A DNA stretch of 64,000 nt from Enterococcus_C asini_A (GCF_031928785.1 NZ_JARQAL010000004.1), one strand, 5' to 3'. Shown: positions 8,791 to 17,348, counted from the first letter of the stretch. Program-made: numbers and translations. Notes: a model not told the origin generated them from the letters alone.

Positions 8791-9369
8791 ATGCTTTCTT
8801 TTGAAAACTTTGAAGAAAAAACCATTAAACGAGAAATGCTCTTTCAAGGAAAAATTATTGAGGTCGCATTAGACGAAGTAGCTTTGCCTAATGGAGGAGT
8901 GGCGAAACGGGAATTGGTCTTCCATCCTGGCGGGGTGGGAATTGTGGCGATTACCCCAGAGGATAAGATGCTTTTTGTCCGTCAATTCCGCAAACCTTTA
9001 GAGCGAGTGATTTTAGAGATTCCAGCAGGGAAAATCGATCCTGGTGAAGGAGACCGCCCAGAAGTCACCGGAGCTCGGGAGTTAGAAGAGGAAACAGGTT
9101 ACCGGCCTGAAAAGATGACGCATTTGGATTCTATGTATTTGTCGCCGGGCTTTGCCAATGAAATGCTTCATTTGTATTTGGCAGAAGGACTGGTCAAAGT
9201 GGAAAATCCCAAGCCCATGGATGAAGATGAAGTGATTGAAGTCTATGAATTGACTTTAGAAGAAGCTCAAGAAGCCCTAGCCAAAGGAGAAATCTGTGAT
9301 GCGAAGACGATTTATGCTTTGCAATACTGGCAGTTGGCTCTAAAGAAAGGACGGGAGGACCATGGCTAG
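8791..9369 (+). CDS. nudF: ADP-ribose pyrophosphatase (NUDIX)
   Basis: 192 residues with the NUDIX core from GKIDPGE to RELEEETGY; the spacing inside the box is about two residues longer than the textbook pattern. EIPAGKIDPGE and the C-terminal LTLEEAQEALAKGEICDAKTIYALQYW are typical of NudF. It hydrolyses ADP-ribose to AMP and ribose 5-phosphate in the cytosol, which may connect it with NAD turnover (sirtuin, pncA and NiaR genes also lie in this window). GGGAGAGAA precedes the ATG and the stop overlaps the next start by 8 bases. Confidence 0.9.
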   Translation: MLSFENFEEKTIKREMLFQGKIIEVALDEVALPNGGVAKRELVFHPGGVGIVAITPEDKMLFVRQFRKPLERVILEIPAGKIDPGEGDRPEVTGARELEEETGYRPEKMTHLDSMYLSPGFANEMLHLYLAEGLVKVENPKPMDEDEVIEVYELTLEEAQEALAKGEICDAKTIYALQYWQLALKKGREDHG

Positions 9370-9703
9370 AAAACCCTTAGTGACCCGCAGTTCCTTGCGT
9401 CAGCATCGCCAAGGGCAAGAAAGTCAGAACACCGAAACACCCCCAGTGAGGAATGTGACACGGATTCCCAATAAAGCTCGCTTAACTCGAAAACAGCCTT
9501 TGACCCAAGAAGTAGTCCAAGAAAGGGAAGAAAAAAAGGTTAAAAAGAATTTTTACCGGAAAGAAAAGACGGTAAAGCCTTTAACAAAATCCCGTAGTGT
9601 GGAAAATCAAAAATCTCGGGAATTAAACGGTTTTTTAATGGGTTCCATTGTAGTGGTTTCTCTATTGATTGTGGTAGTGATGTTGGCCACTTTCTTCCTT
9701 TAA
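9362..9703 (+). CDS. small basic protein with C-terminal membrane helix (113 aa)
   Basis: The first 85 residues are strongly basic and low complexity (many Lys, Arg, Thr, Gln) and the last 25 form one membrane helix (LMGSIVVVSLLIVVVMLATFFL). The ATG overlaps the nudF stop and has GGGAGGA upstream, so it is translationally coupled. Tail-anchored topology with the basic part inside is inferred. I do not recognise the family; in related genomes I recall a similar gene between nudF and mtnN. Confidence 0.75.
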   Translation: MARKPLVTRSSLRQHRQGQESQNTETPPVRNVTRIPNKARLTRKQPLTQEVVQEREEKKVKKNFYRKEKTVKPLTKSRSVENQKSRELNGFLMGSIVVVSLLIVVVMLATFFL

Positions 9704-9741
9704 AAATAATAACTGAATTTGAACGGACAGGAGATAGTAAA

Positions 9742-10437
9742 ATGAAAATTGGAATTATCGGCGCTATGGATCAAGAAATCAAAGTCTTGAAAGAAAATCT
9801 AGACCATCCCGTTTCTTGGGAGCGGGCCAATGCCTTGTTTATTTCAGGAGGAATTGGCGCTCATGAAGTGATTTTAGTTCGCTCTGGTATTGGTAAAGTG
9901 GCGGCTAGCACCATTACCAGCTTATTAATTCAAAAATATGGGGTCAATATGGTGATTAACACCGGTTCAGCCGGTGGTATTGGTGCCGGCCTAAAAGTTG
10001 GCGATATCGTGCTTTCAGATAAACTGGCTTATTTTGATGTGGATGTGACGGGCTTTGGCTACCAATATGGTCAGCTGCCAGCGGGAATGCCGTTATACTT
10101 TGAAGCTAGTCGTTATTTGCTTAGCGAAATGGAAAAAGCTGCCGCTGCTACTAATCATAATGTGCACAAAGGGCTAATTGTCACGGGGGATACTTTTGTC
10201 AACAGCCCTGAAAAAGTGAAAGAAATCTTGCACCACTTCCCAGATGCTTTAGCCAATGAAATGGAAGGAGCTGCTGTGGCTCAGACAGCCATGTTGTTCC
10301 AAATTCCTTTCTTAGTGGTACGGGCCATCAGTGATACTGCTGACCACGAAGCTGCCCAAACCTTTGATGAATTTATCGATGAAGCAGGAAAACGTTCTGC
10401 TCAAATGGTCTTAGAATTTGTCACTCATCTTGTCTAA
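9742..10437 (+). CDS. mtnN: 5'-methylthioadenosine/S-adenosylhomocysteine nucleosidase
   Basis: 231 residues of the PNP/UDP phosphorylase fold: MKIGIIGAMDQEIKVLKENL at the start, NTGSAGGIG in the ribose site, ALANEMEGAAVAQ with the ribose-binding Met-Glu, and RAISDTAD carrying the catalytic Asp. It cleaves the N-glycosidic bond of MTA and SAH in the methyl cycle and autoinducer-2 pathway. GGAGAT precedes the ATG. Confidence 0.95.
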   Translation: MKIGIIGAMDQEIKVLKENLDHPVSWERANALFISGGIGAHEVILVRSGIGKVAASTITSLLIQKYGVNMVINTGSAGGIGAGLKVGDIVLSDKLAYFDVDVTGFGYQYGQLPAGMPLYFEASRYLLSEMEKAAAATNHNVHKGLIVTGDTFVNSPEKVKEILHHFPDALANEMEGAAVAQTAMLFQIPFLVVRAISDTADHEAAQTFDEFIDEAGKRSAQMVLEFVTHLV

Positions 10438-10472
10438 AACGCCCAATAAAAATCAGAAAAGAGGAATAACCG

Positions 10473-11018
10473 ATGAAAGCCTTGATTTCCATTGATTACA
10501 CCTATGATTTTGTCGCTACGGATGGTAAATTAACTACTGGAGCAGCCGGCCAAGCCATTGAAACAGAGTTAGTCGCATTGACCAAAGAATTTATTACAGC
10601 AGGAGAATACGTGGTTTTTGCCATTGATGCCCATGATCCTAATGATCGCTATCATCCTGAAAATAAACTTTTTCCCGCTCACAATGTGATTGGTACCAAG
10701 GGCCGTGACCTTTACGGTAGTCTTGCCACTTTGTATCAAGAAAATGAACAAGCGGAAAATGTTTACTGGATTGACAAGCGCCATTACTCTGCTTTTAGTG
10801 GCACGGATTTGGATATTCGCTTGCGAGAGCGAGGCGTTAAGGAGTTGTATTTAACGGGAGTCTGTACCGATATTTGTGTCTTACACACAGCAGTGGATGC
10901 CTATAATTTAGGTTATCAGCTGGTGATTCCCGAAAAATGTGTGGCTAGTTTTGATGAAGTGGGACATGAGTGGGCGTTACGTCATTTTCAAAATACATTA
11001 GGGGCGAGAATTATTTAG
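10473..11018 (+). CDS. pncA: nicotinamidase/isochorismatase-family cysteine hydrolase (PncA-like)
   Basis: 181 residues with the family triad: Asp in SIDYTYDF, Lys in WIDKRHYSAF and Cys in TGVCTDICVLHTA. The metal-site pattern DAHDPNDRYHPENKLFPAH fits a nicotinamidase. It should deamidate nicotinamide to nicotinate for NAD salvage. AAGAGGAA precedes the ATG, and a terminator follows at 11025. A different amidohydrolase specificity in this family cannot be excluded. Confidence 0.82.
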   Translation: MKALISIDYTYDFVATDGKLTTGAAGQAIETELVALTKEFITAGEYVVFAIDAHDPNDRYHPENKLFPAHNVIGTKGRDLYGSLATLYQENEQAENVYWIDKRHYSAFSGTDLDIRLRERGVKELYLTGVCTDICVLHTAVDAYNLGYQLVIPEKCVASFDEVGHEWALRHFQNTLGARII

Positions 11019-11024
11019 TCTCAC

Positions 11025-11058
11025 AAGATCTTCAGTTGCGGCTGGAGGTCTTTTTTTG
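11025..11058 (+). terminator. terminator after pncA
   Basis: GATCTTCAG and CTGGAGGTC (one GU pair) followed by seven T residues. Confidence 0.75.
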
Positions 11059-11082
11059 TCATTGAGTTGATCATTCAGGCAT

Positions 11083-11153
11083 AAAAAAACTCGCCGCTGG
11101 TCAGGCGGCGAGAGGGAGGAGAAAATGAAAAAGTGTTAGGGTTGTTTGTTGGT
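11083..11153 (-). ncRNA. putative small RNA, copy B (anti-Shine-Dalgarno type)
   Basis: Read on the minus strand, an AT-rich -10-like box (TATTCT at 11162-11167 or TATATA at 11157-11162) is followed by a leader containing ACAACCCTAACAC, then CATTTTCTCCTCCC, then a GC-rich hairpin (CTCGCCGC with GCGGCGAG, 11090-11112) and seven T residues. The single-stranded CTCCTCCC is complementary to a Shine-Dalgarno sequence, and the adjoining CACTTTTTCATTTT could extend pairing over an AUG and AAA codons. It shares 35 identical bases with copy A. The 5' end is estimated. The layout recalls CiaR-dependent csRNAs of streptococci, but homology is not claimed. Confidence 0.65.
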
Positions 11154-11156
11154 ATG
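11122..11156. repeat. 35-bp direct repeat, copy 1
   Basis: The block beginning AAAATGAAAAAGTGTTAGGG is identical to 11304-11338. It covers the 5' part of small RNA copy B. Confidence 0.9.
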
Positions 11157-11176
11157 TATATAGAATAGCCAAGAAA

Positions 11177-11215
11177 TTTGAAGATTTTGTGATGGGAAAA
11201 AGCCAAAAGTGTAAA
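11177..11215 (-). promoter_or_regulatory. 11-bp-phased hexamer boxes upstream of small RNA B
   Basis: Minus-strand hexamers TTCAAA, ATCACA, GGCTTT and TTTACA start every 11 bp (11177, 11188, 11199, 11210). Three of the four resemble the TTCACA boxes in front of copy A. The array ends nine bases before a -10-like box, a position typical of OmpR-family activators. Confidence 0.45.
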
Positions 11216-11261
11216 GAACTTCTCAGGAAAAAGATAAGGTGTCCGAGTAATGCTGAAATAA

Positions 11262-11335
11262 AAAAAGAGCCTGCCAGTTGGAGGCTGGCAGGCAAGGAGT
11301 TAAAAAATGAAAAAGTGTTAGGGTTGTTTGTTGGT
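11262..11335 (-). ncRNA. putative small RNA, copy A (anti-Shine-Dalgarno type)
   Basis: On the minus strand, TATAGT (11344-11349) or TATATT (11339-11344) precedes a leader identical to copy B over 35 bases, then AACTCCTTG with an anti-Shine-Dalgarno CTCCTT, then the hairpin GCCTGCCAG with CTGGCAGGC (11269-11293) and a T-run. The estimated length is about 70-75 nt. Outside the shared block and the terminator architecture the two copies differ, including the anti-SD register, so they may have different targets. Confidence 0.65.
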
Positions 11336-11338
11336 ATG
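11304..11338. repeat. 35-bp direct repeat, copy 2
   Basis: Identical to 11122-11156 and covering the 5' part of small RNA copy A. The copies are 182 bp apart. Confidence 0.9.
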
Positions 11339-11358
11339 AATATACTATAGCCAGAAAA

Positions 11359-11397
11359 TGTGAAGGATATGTGAACAAAAGGTAACCATCTGTATAA
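11359..11397 (-). promoter_or_regulatory. 11-bp-phased TTCACA boxes upstream of small RNA A
   Basis: Minus-strand hexamers TTCACA (11359-11364), TTCACA (11370-11375), GTTACC (11381-11386) and TTATAC (11392-11397) recur with an exact 11-bp period. The two perfect copies with a 5-bp spacer look like a direct-repeat site for an OmpR/PhoB-type response regulator. Confidence 0.5.
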
Positions 11398-11423
11398 GAT
11401 TACACGGCGCTACACAATTAGAA

Positions 11424-12923
11424 TTAGCTGTTTTTCTGGCGGACTAAATTGTTTAAAGTTTGGAAGAGAGCGATGGATTGAGGATCGCTCCCGGTATGAT
11501 CCCAGAAAAAGACCTTGGCATCAGGAAATTGGCGAGTGAGAATCAGTGAAGAGGTAATCACCAAATCGTATTCTGGCAAATGCTCACTGTTAAAAGTTTC
11601 CCAAGTCGCGTATTTCAAGTCTGCCAAAAAGCGTTGCAAGTTGGTAATCAACAAATAGTTATGTTCCAAGGCAATGCCGACATTTACCTTGGTGGCGACT
11701 TTTTTCCAATCAAAGAAAGGTTCCAAAATTTCGGTAAAGGAGCTGGCGATTAAGGGAATTGTCTCTGGTGTTAAGAAGGACTGATAGTCAGCCCGATTGC
11801 TAATTTCCGTTAAAAATTCCTGCCCACTTTTCCGGAGTTCTCGTAAACTTTGCAAAGGAGCTTGTTCTCGCCCTAGAATATGTGGAATATTAGGGAAAGG
11901 ATGTTTAATTGTGTAAAAGCCAAAGCCGATGTTTAGCAAGTTTCCTAAAATCGTAGGTTGATCCAACACTTCTTCGTATCCTTGGAAAAAGTGTTCTTTA
12001 GCCCAAGCTAAATAGTCTTGGGCTAATAGATATACCGGGTTTGGTCTTTCAGCAAAATCCTGTAAAGTGTGAAGCAATGCCGGATCGTCAGCAATGGTGT
12101 AAAAAGGAATCATATGAGACAGAAAATAGCCGAAATAAGTTTCTAATCGTTTCTGGCGAGAGTTCAACTCAAAGTGATCCCAGTCGTCTAAAATATCAGG
12201 ATCGTAATAAGGATTGTCCTTCATTAAGAAAGTATAGGCCTTATCGAAGCGTACATAATTGCCTTTTTTTATGCGCAAGTAAGAAACGGCGGCTAAAAAC
12301 TTTAATTCGTGGCGCCCGATATAGGTTCTGGCTAGAGGAAAGTGGGGAGCAAAACGATCCACCAATTCTTCAGCGATTCTTTCCTCCATAGCAGGAAATG
12401 GCCAGACTACCCCTTTTACCCCTAGCCAAGTAATATTAAAGAGAGCCAGGCGAATCAAGCGTTCATCCCCAGCCATGCCGGCTTCAGTATAAGTAAAGCG
12501 CAAGTTGAATTGCTTTAAGTAACGTTTTAAGTTTTCGATTTTGCGAGAAACAGTGGAGCGGCTGGAATTGTAGCGAATGCAAAAATCATCAATCGTGGGA
12601 CGCTCTTCGTTTAAGAAATACAAAACAAATTGAAACGGCACTGAAGATTTCAGCAAATGATAACGGTAGTCATCAATGGTGCAAGAAAGATTTTGACTGT
12701 TGATTTTTCCAGCACGCAACAAAATAGACTGATGTTCAGGGTTTAGTTGGGCTAATTCCCGGTCGATTTCAGTCAAGTCAATAACAGTTTGTTGATAATT
12801 CAGATTCATTTCTGAAGCAATTTGGGCAATCGGATAACTAGGACTTGCCAAGTACATAATTTTTTTAAATAGTTGATATTTTAATAAAGTAGACGAATCC
12901 ATGAGTAATTCTTCATAATGCAT
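11424..12923 (-). CDS. Mga-type helix-turn-helix transcriptional regulator
   Basis: About 499 residues from the ATG at 12923, chosen over a TTG at 12938 because TTGGAGG lies eight bases before it. Two helix-turn-helix regions (near residues 20-55 and RPTIDDFCIRYNSSRSTVSRKIENLKRYL near 110-140) precede a long PRD-like helical middle and a C-terminal segment ending LVITSSLILTRQFPDAKVFFWDH, which resembles the EIIB-like end of Mga proteins. No surface protein gene adjoins it, so the regulon is unknown. Confidence 0.8.
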   Translation of the reverse strand: MHYEELLMDSSTLLKYQLFKKIMYLASPSYPIAQIASEMNLNYQQTVIDLTEIDRELAQLNPEHQSILLRAGKINSQNLSCTIDDYRYHLLKSSVPFQFVLYFLNEERPTIDDFCIRYNSSRSTVSRKIENLKRYLKQFNLRFTYTEAGMAGDERLIRLALFNITWLGVKGVVWPFPAMEERIAEELVDRFAPHFPLARTYIGRHELKFLAAVSYLRIKKGNYVRFDKAYTFLMKDNPYYDPDILDDWDHFELNSRQKRLETYFGYFLSHMIPFYTIADDPALLHTLQDFAERPNPVYLLAQDYLAWAKEHFFQGYEEVLDQPTILGNLLNIGFGFYTIKHPFPNIPHILGREQAPLQSLRELRKSGQEFLTEISNRADYQSFLTPETIPLIASSFTEILEPFFDWKKVATKVNVGIALEHNYLLITNLQRFLADLKYATWETFNSEHLPEYDLVITSSLILTRQFPDAKVFFWDHTGSDPQSIALFQTLNNLVRQKNS

Positions 12924-12957
12924 AAAAACAGCCTCCAATCCAGTCCTCGTCTTCCTT

Positions 12958-12986
12958 ATTGTATCGTTTTTTGCAAAAACTGTCAG
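12958..12986 (-). promoter_or_regulatory. promoter of the Mga-type regulator gene
   Basis: On the minus strand CTGACA (12981-12986) and TACAAT (12958-12963) are separated by 17 bases, about 30 bases before the start codon. Confidence 0.6.
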
Positions 12987-13063
12987 TTGATAACATCCTT
13001 TATCAAAAGTGACTGGTCAATGTTCAAGTGCGTTATGATGGGATTTTGCTCTCAAGACATAAA

Positions 13064-13090
13064 AAAGGCGCCTCAATCAGAAGCGCCTAA
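13064..13090 (-). terminator. terminator of brnQ
   Basis: AGGCGC pairs with GCGCCT; on the minus strand a T-run follows directly. Confidence 0.75.
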
Positions 13091-13097
13091 GTTTCGT

Positions 13098-14441
13098 TTA
13101 TGCAGTTTTTTTGAATACACTCCAGACAAGGCCTAGGATAAAGCCCACTGAAGCCGGTAAAATCCAACCCATGCCGATAGCAAAGAAAGGTAAATAATTT
13201 TCTGCTAGTCCCAATAAATTTTGCACCAGGGAAGTGTCACGAATAATCGCCGGGCTGGCATTTAGTCCGTCAAAAATGGCCGCAATCAAAGTGAAAAAGG
13301 TAGTCATGCGATAGACGCTAGCTCGTTGTTTGAATAAAGGACCAAACAATGCCAATAAAATCAAAGTAATGGCTAAAGGATAAACAAACATTAAAACTGG
13401 TGTGGAAAATTCAATGATTTTGGTCAAACCTATATTGGCAAATAAGCAAGGTAAAATGCTGGCGATTGCCACAAACAAAGAATAGCTACGGTGGGGAAAT
13501 AACTCCACGAAGGTTTCTGCAAAAGCGCTAATCAAGCCAATGGCCGTTTTTAAACACGCGATAATTACGATTAGAGCCAATAAGAGACTGCCAGCAGTGC
13601 CTAAGTAATGCTTGGCAATTTGGGCTAGGGCGATGCCACCATTTTCACTTAAATCAAAACGCCCTAAACTCATGGTGCCCATAAAGGCAAGTAAAGAATA
13701 GATGATTCCCATCAGTAAGATACTGATAAAGCCAGATTTAACTGTATCAATCGCTAAGGTGGCCGGTTTTTGCACGCCCATGCCTTTTAGCGTATTGATG
13801 ATAATAATCCCAAAGGCTAAAGAAGCTAAAGCATCTAAAGTATTGTAGCCTTGGGTAAAGCCAGTGATAAAGACGTCTTGTTGATAAGCGGGCTGAACAG
13901 TAGCACCGCTAATGCTTCCCAGTGGTTTGAAAAAAGCAAAGGCTAAGAGTACACCTAGTAATACGAGAAAGACGGGATTTAAAAACTTGCCCACATAAAC
14001 CAAGAGTTTCGAAGGCTTTCTGGAAAACGCCCAAGCGGCCACAAAGAACAAGAGACTGAATAAGGCCAAAAAGAGGGGATGATTTTCCTTTGGTAAAAAA
14101 GGTGCCAGACCAATTTCAAAAGAAGTGGTAGCCAGCCGAGGCAGTGCGAAGAAGGGCCCAATAACCAAATACAAAAGGACGGTAAAAATCAGCGCATAAG
14201 TCTTATGAATGCGGGTGGCTAAATCATAGAGACCGTTACTGCGAGAGACACCAATGGCTACCACCCCTAAAAAAGGCAAACCAATGCCGGTTACTAAAAA
14301 GCCTAAATTAGCCATAAACACATTACTGCCAGCTTCTTGCCCCATGTGCACAGGGAAAATTAAATTACCTGCACCGAAAAATAAGCCAAAGAGCATGGAA
14401 CCAACAAATAAATAATCACTAAAGCGTAATTTTTTTTCCAT
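13098..14441 (-). CDS. brnQ: branched-chain amino acid:cation symporter (LIVCS family)
   Basis: 447 residues with twelve hydrophobic segments and the family start SDYLFVGSMLFGLFFGAGNLIFPVHMGQEAG. It imports Leu, Ile and Val with Na+ or H+. AAGGAG precedes the ATG. A likely promoter (TTGTCA, 17 bases, TATTTT on the minus strand near 14480-14510) lies upstream, with a terminator immediately downstream, so the gene is monocistronic. Confidence 0.92.
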   Translation of the reverse strand: MEKKLRFSDYLFVGSMLFGLFFGAGNLIFPVHMGQEAGSNVFMANLGFLVTGIGLPFLGVVAIGVSRSNGLYDLATRIHKTYALIFTVLLYLVIGPFFALPRLATTSFEIGLAPFLPKENHPLFLALFSLLFFVAAWAFSRKPSKLLVYVGKFLNPVFLVLLGVLLAFAFFKPLGSISGATVQPAYQQDVFITGFTQGYNTLDALASLAFGIIIINTLKGMGVQKPATLAIDTVKSGFISILLMGIIYSLLAFMGTMSLGRFDLSENGGIALAQIAKHYLGTAGSLLLALIVIIACLKTAIGLISAFAETFVELFPHRSYSLFVAIASILPCLFANIGLTKIIEFSTPVLMFVYPLAITLILLALFGPLFKQRASVYRMTTFFTLIAAIFDGLNASPAIIRDTSLVQNLLGLAENYLPFFAIGMGWILPASVGFILGLVWSVFKKTA

Positions 14442-14559
14442 AGAGAACTCCTTATAAGGGGGATTTTAAGTAAAGAATCTATAACAAAATAACAGATACA
14501 AAAGCAGATGACAATCATTTTTGACCAGTAAAAGCAAAAATTAGCGACAAAATCAAAAA

Positions 14560-14590
14560 GCAAGGATTCCCTCTTAAGGAAAATCCTTGC
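14560..14590 (-). terminator. terminator of the lysine-type ABC transporter operon
   Basis: GCAAGGATT pairs with AATCCTTGC across 13 bases, and the minus strand continues into CTTTTTGAT. Confidence 0.75.
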
Positions 14591-14613
14591 CCATTTACTA
14601 CTTAAGTTTTACG

Positions 14614-15357
14614 TTACTCGCTTTCCAACACCCGGTGCAAAAATTCTTTGGTCCGGGCTTCTTTTGGTGCCCCGAAGATTTCTTCTGGGGTGCCTTCTTC
14701 GGCGATAACGCCTTTGTCCATGAAAATCACTCGGTCAGAAACATCTCTGGCAAAAGCCATTTCATGGGTGACAATCACCATGGTCAAGCCAGTGTGAGCT
14801 AAATCTTTCATGGCTTTTAAGACTTCTCCTACCATTTCAGGATCCAAAGCAGAAGTTGGTTCGTCAAAGAGCATCACATCAGGATCCATGGACAATGCCC
14901 GTGCAAGTGCCACCCGTTGTTTTTGCCCTCCGGAAAGTTGGGCAGGCATGGCTTTTTGGAAACTAGCCATACCGACTTTTTCCAAATTGGCGAGGGCAGT
15001 TTTCTTGGCATCTTCTTTGTTGCGTTTTAAGACGGTAACTTGGCCAGTGGTGCAGTTGTCCAAGACATTTAAATTGTTAAACAGGTTAAAGGATTGGAAA
15101 ACCATCCCTAAGTGCGTGCGGTATTTGGTCAGGCTGTATCCTTTTGAAAGAACATTGTCGCCTTGGAAATAAATTTCGCCACTAGTAGGGGTTTCCAGTA
15201 GATTAATACAGCGCAACAAAGTGGATTTACCGGAACCAGAAGAACCGATAATCGAGACCACTTCGCCTTTTTTGACGGTAAAGTCGATATCTTTTAAGAC
15301 TTCATTATCGCCGAAGCTTTTCTTTAAATGTTTGATTTCAATAATAGATTCTGTCAT
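14614..15357 (-). CDS. polar amino acid ABC transporter ATPase (GlnQ type), probable lysine system
   Basis: 247 residues: Walker A GSSGSGKST, Q-loop MVFQSFNLF, signature LSGGQKQR, Walker B VMLFDEPTSALD and switch VTHEMAFA. It powers the SBP-permease protein encoded 11 bases upstream. A lysine riboswitch heads the operon, so the substrate is probably lysine or a related basic amino acid rather than glutamine. A terminator follows. Confidence 0.9.
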   Translation of the reverse strand: MTESIIEIKHLKKSFGDNEVLKDIDFTVKKGEVVSIIGSSGSGKSTLLRCINLLETPTSGEIYFQGDNVLSKGYSLTKYRTHLGMVFQSFNLFNNLNVLDNCTTGQVTVLKRNKEDAKKTALANLEKVGMASFQKAMPAQLSGGQKQRVALARALSMDPDVMLFDEPTSALDPEMVGEVLKAMKDLAHTGLTMVIVTHEMAFARDVSDRVIFMDKGVIAEEGTPEEIFGAPKEARTKEFLHRVLESE

Positions 15358-15368
15358 GGATTCTTCTC

Positions 15369-16967
15369 CTATTCTTTCAATTCCCCAGAGGTAGCTGTAT
15401 CGGTTTTTTCATAGGAAGCAGGACCGTCTAAGCGACTTTCCACAAAGCGCAAAAGGCGGGAGACGGTGATGGTCATTACTAAATACATCAAGCCGATAAT
15501 GGCAAAGGTTTGGAAGTATTGGTAGTTGGTACCAGCTGCGGAATTTCCTTGGAAGAAGAGGTCCGCTACGGAAATCACGCTTAAAACTGCGGTATCTTTA
15601 ATGTTGATTACAAATTCATTCCCGGTAGCCGGCAAGATATTCCGCAAGACTTGAGGCAAGACGACTTTGCGCATGGTTTGGCCATGGGTCATCCCAATGG
15701 CTTGGGCCGCTTCAAATTGTCCCGCATCCACGGCGAAAATCCCACCTCGAACGATTTCTGACATATAGGCGCCGGTATTAATGGAAACAATCAAGAGGGC
15801 GGCAAAGGTTCGATCCAAGTTAATGCCAAAAGCCATGCCTAGCCCGTAAAAGATGACCATAGCTTGTACCATCATTGGGGTACCTCGGAAAACTTCAATA
15901 TAAATGGTCAATAAGCCGTTGCAAAGTTTTTGAATGAGAGTACCTAGTTTACTGCCGGCTTTTGGCAATGTACGGAAAACCCCGATTAAGAGGCCAATCC
16001 CGGTTCCTACCACCGTGGAGAACAACGCGATAAATAAGGTTAGACCTGCGCCTTGTAAGAAGAGTTTGCCGTAATTGTTCCAAATGTTTTTAAAGTCGTG
16101 AAGAAGTCCGCCTTCTTCTTGGGCATCGCTAGTTACTGGTTGGTCTTCAATGGCTTGATCCATTAGTTTAATCCGCTCATCAGCGGAAATTCCCGCTAAA
16201 ATCTGATTGACTTTGGCAATGTCAGCATCGCCTTTACGCATGCCAATGGCTACTTGCACGTCTTCAGGATTGGTTTCAAAACCTTGTCCTTCTGTAAATT
16301 CCACCATTTTGTATTTCTTGTCGGCAGTTTCTGCGGTAACGCCTTCTGGTCGCTCACTGACATAACCGTCGATATCTCCAGCAAGTAAAGCTGCCCGCAT
16401 TTGCGAGAAGCTTTTCGAAGCTTGCCGTTTGTCCACTTCAGGAATTTGATCAATTACCGTATAGTGGAAGGTAGATTGTTGGGCGGTGATTTTGGCACCG
16501 GTGAAATCCTTTAGTGACGTGGCACTGGCGTATTTACTATCGGCTTTGACCACTACTACCAAATCAGATTCGTAGTAAGGATCGCTAAAGTCGATCTCTT
16601 TTTTCCGTTCCGCAGTGGGAGACATCCCGGCAATTACAGCATCAATACGGCCAGATTGTAAGGCCACCGGCAGGCCATCCCAGTCGGTTTTAACAATTTC
16701 TAATTTTTTGCCTAGACCGTCTGCGATTTTTTTGGCAATTTGGACATCATAACCTCCAGCCCAGCTATTGTTGCTGTCACCAATGGGAACGGCACCGTGG
16801 CTGTCACTGGTTTGAGTCCAGTTAAAGGGGGCGTATCCGGCTTCCATCCCTACGCGGAAAGTGTCGGCTGGAGTTTGTTCATCGGCGCTGGCCGATTGTG
16901 TCAGGCCTAACGTAATAAAGGGAACTAAGAAACTTAACAAGACAAACAGGGTGAACTTCTTTTTCAT
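15369..16967 (-). CDS. fused substrate-binding/permease protein of a polar amino acid ABC transporter, probable lysine system
   Basis: From the ATG at 16967 (AAGGAG nine bases upstream) the protein has 532 residues. It begins with a signal peptide ending near TQSASA, then a family 3 solute-binding domain (FRVGMEAGYAPFNW to about residue 265), then a permease domain with the EAA-type loop SEIVRGGIFAVDAGQFEAAQAIGMT. The fusion anchors the receptor at the membrane. A lysine riboswitch lies in the leader. The GlnP-type fusion is common in Lactobacillales. Confidence 0.9.
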   Translation of the reverse strand: MKKKFTLFVLLSFLVPFITLGLTQSASADEQTPADTFRVGMEAGYAPFNWTQTSDSHGAVPIGDSNNSWAGGYDVQIAKKIADGLGKKLEIVKTDWDGLPVALQSGRIDAVIAGMSPTAERKKEIDFSDPYYESDLVVVVKADSKYASATSLKDFTGAKITAQQSTFHYTVIDQIPEVDKRQASKSFSQMRAALLAGDIDGYVSERPEGVTAETADKKYKMVEFTEGQGFETNPEDVQVAIGMRKGDADIAKVNQILAGISADERIKLMDQAIEDQPVTSDAQEEGGLLHDFKNIWNNYGKLFLQGAGLTLFIALFSTVVGTGIGLLIGVFRTLPKAGSKLGTLIQKLCNGLLTIYIEVFRGTPMMVQAMVIFYGLGMAFGINLDRTFAALLIVSINTGAYMSEIVRGGIFAVDAGQFEAAQAIGMTHGQTMRKVVLPQVLRNILPATGNEFVINIKDTAVLSVISVADLFFQGNSAAGTNYQYFQTFAIIGLMYLVMTITVSRLLRFVESRLDGPASYEKTDTATSGELKE

Positions 16968-17029
16968 ATTCTGCTCCTTCTTGAGAACCGCTTGCAATCG
17001 GTGAAGTTTCTGTCCGTTTTGGAGGACAA

Positions 17030-17285
17030 AAAAACAGCCGTTCCTATGTTAGGAAACGGCTGTTAACAAAATTCGTTGACAAACCACTCACAAAACATAG
17101 CGCACCTTGGCAAATGCCAAGACAGTCTGCAAATTATTCATTTGCAGCCCAACGAAGAAAGATTAGCATCTCAGTCTCGTTTCGGCGAATGTCCCTAGGC
17201 CTGCTTCAAGGCAATGCTATGCTCTGCAGGATTAATGACCTTCGCAACCTCTACTCGGTGAAGTCGGTATCTCGATTTTAATAAT
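17030..17285 (-). ncRNA. lysine riboswitch (L box) with terminator
   Basis: On the minus strand the conserved L-box elements appear in order: AGTAGAGGTTGCGAAGG, a long variable part, ATTCGCCGAAACG, TTGGGCTGCAAAT and the closing GGTGCGCTATG, giving a five-way junction with a closing P1 stem. It ends in a strong terminator (AACAGCCG with CGGCTGTT, 17033-17064) and a seven-base T-run, about 65 bases before the transporter start codon. Lysine binding should favour termination and so lower transporter expression. Confidence 0.85.
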
Positions 17286-17348
17286 AGTGCTTTTTACATA
17301 ATGGAGTTTACTAGATATGAAAGATAATGTCAATTTTTTCTGAAAATC

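Noticed and set aside
11118..11138. Tiny rightward ORF (GGAGGAG, then ATG AAA AAG TGT TAG) in the repeat copies
   Set aside because: It is three codons after ATG, and the flanking terminators and boxes are oriented leftward. The resemblance to a translation start is better explained as the complement of an anti-Shine-Dalgarno RNA.
11101..11295. Leftward 64-aa ORF across the small RNA region
   Set aside because: It runs through a terminator and promoter boxes and has no ribosome binding site.
12041..12391. Rightward 116-aa ORF opposite the Mga-type gene
   Set aside because: No start signal and unlikely composition; the leftward frame is a full regulator.
14810..15172. Rightward 120-aa ORF opposite the ABC ATPase gene
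   Set aside because: Shadow frame of conserved ATPase motifs.
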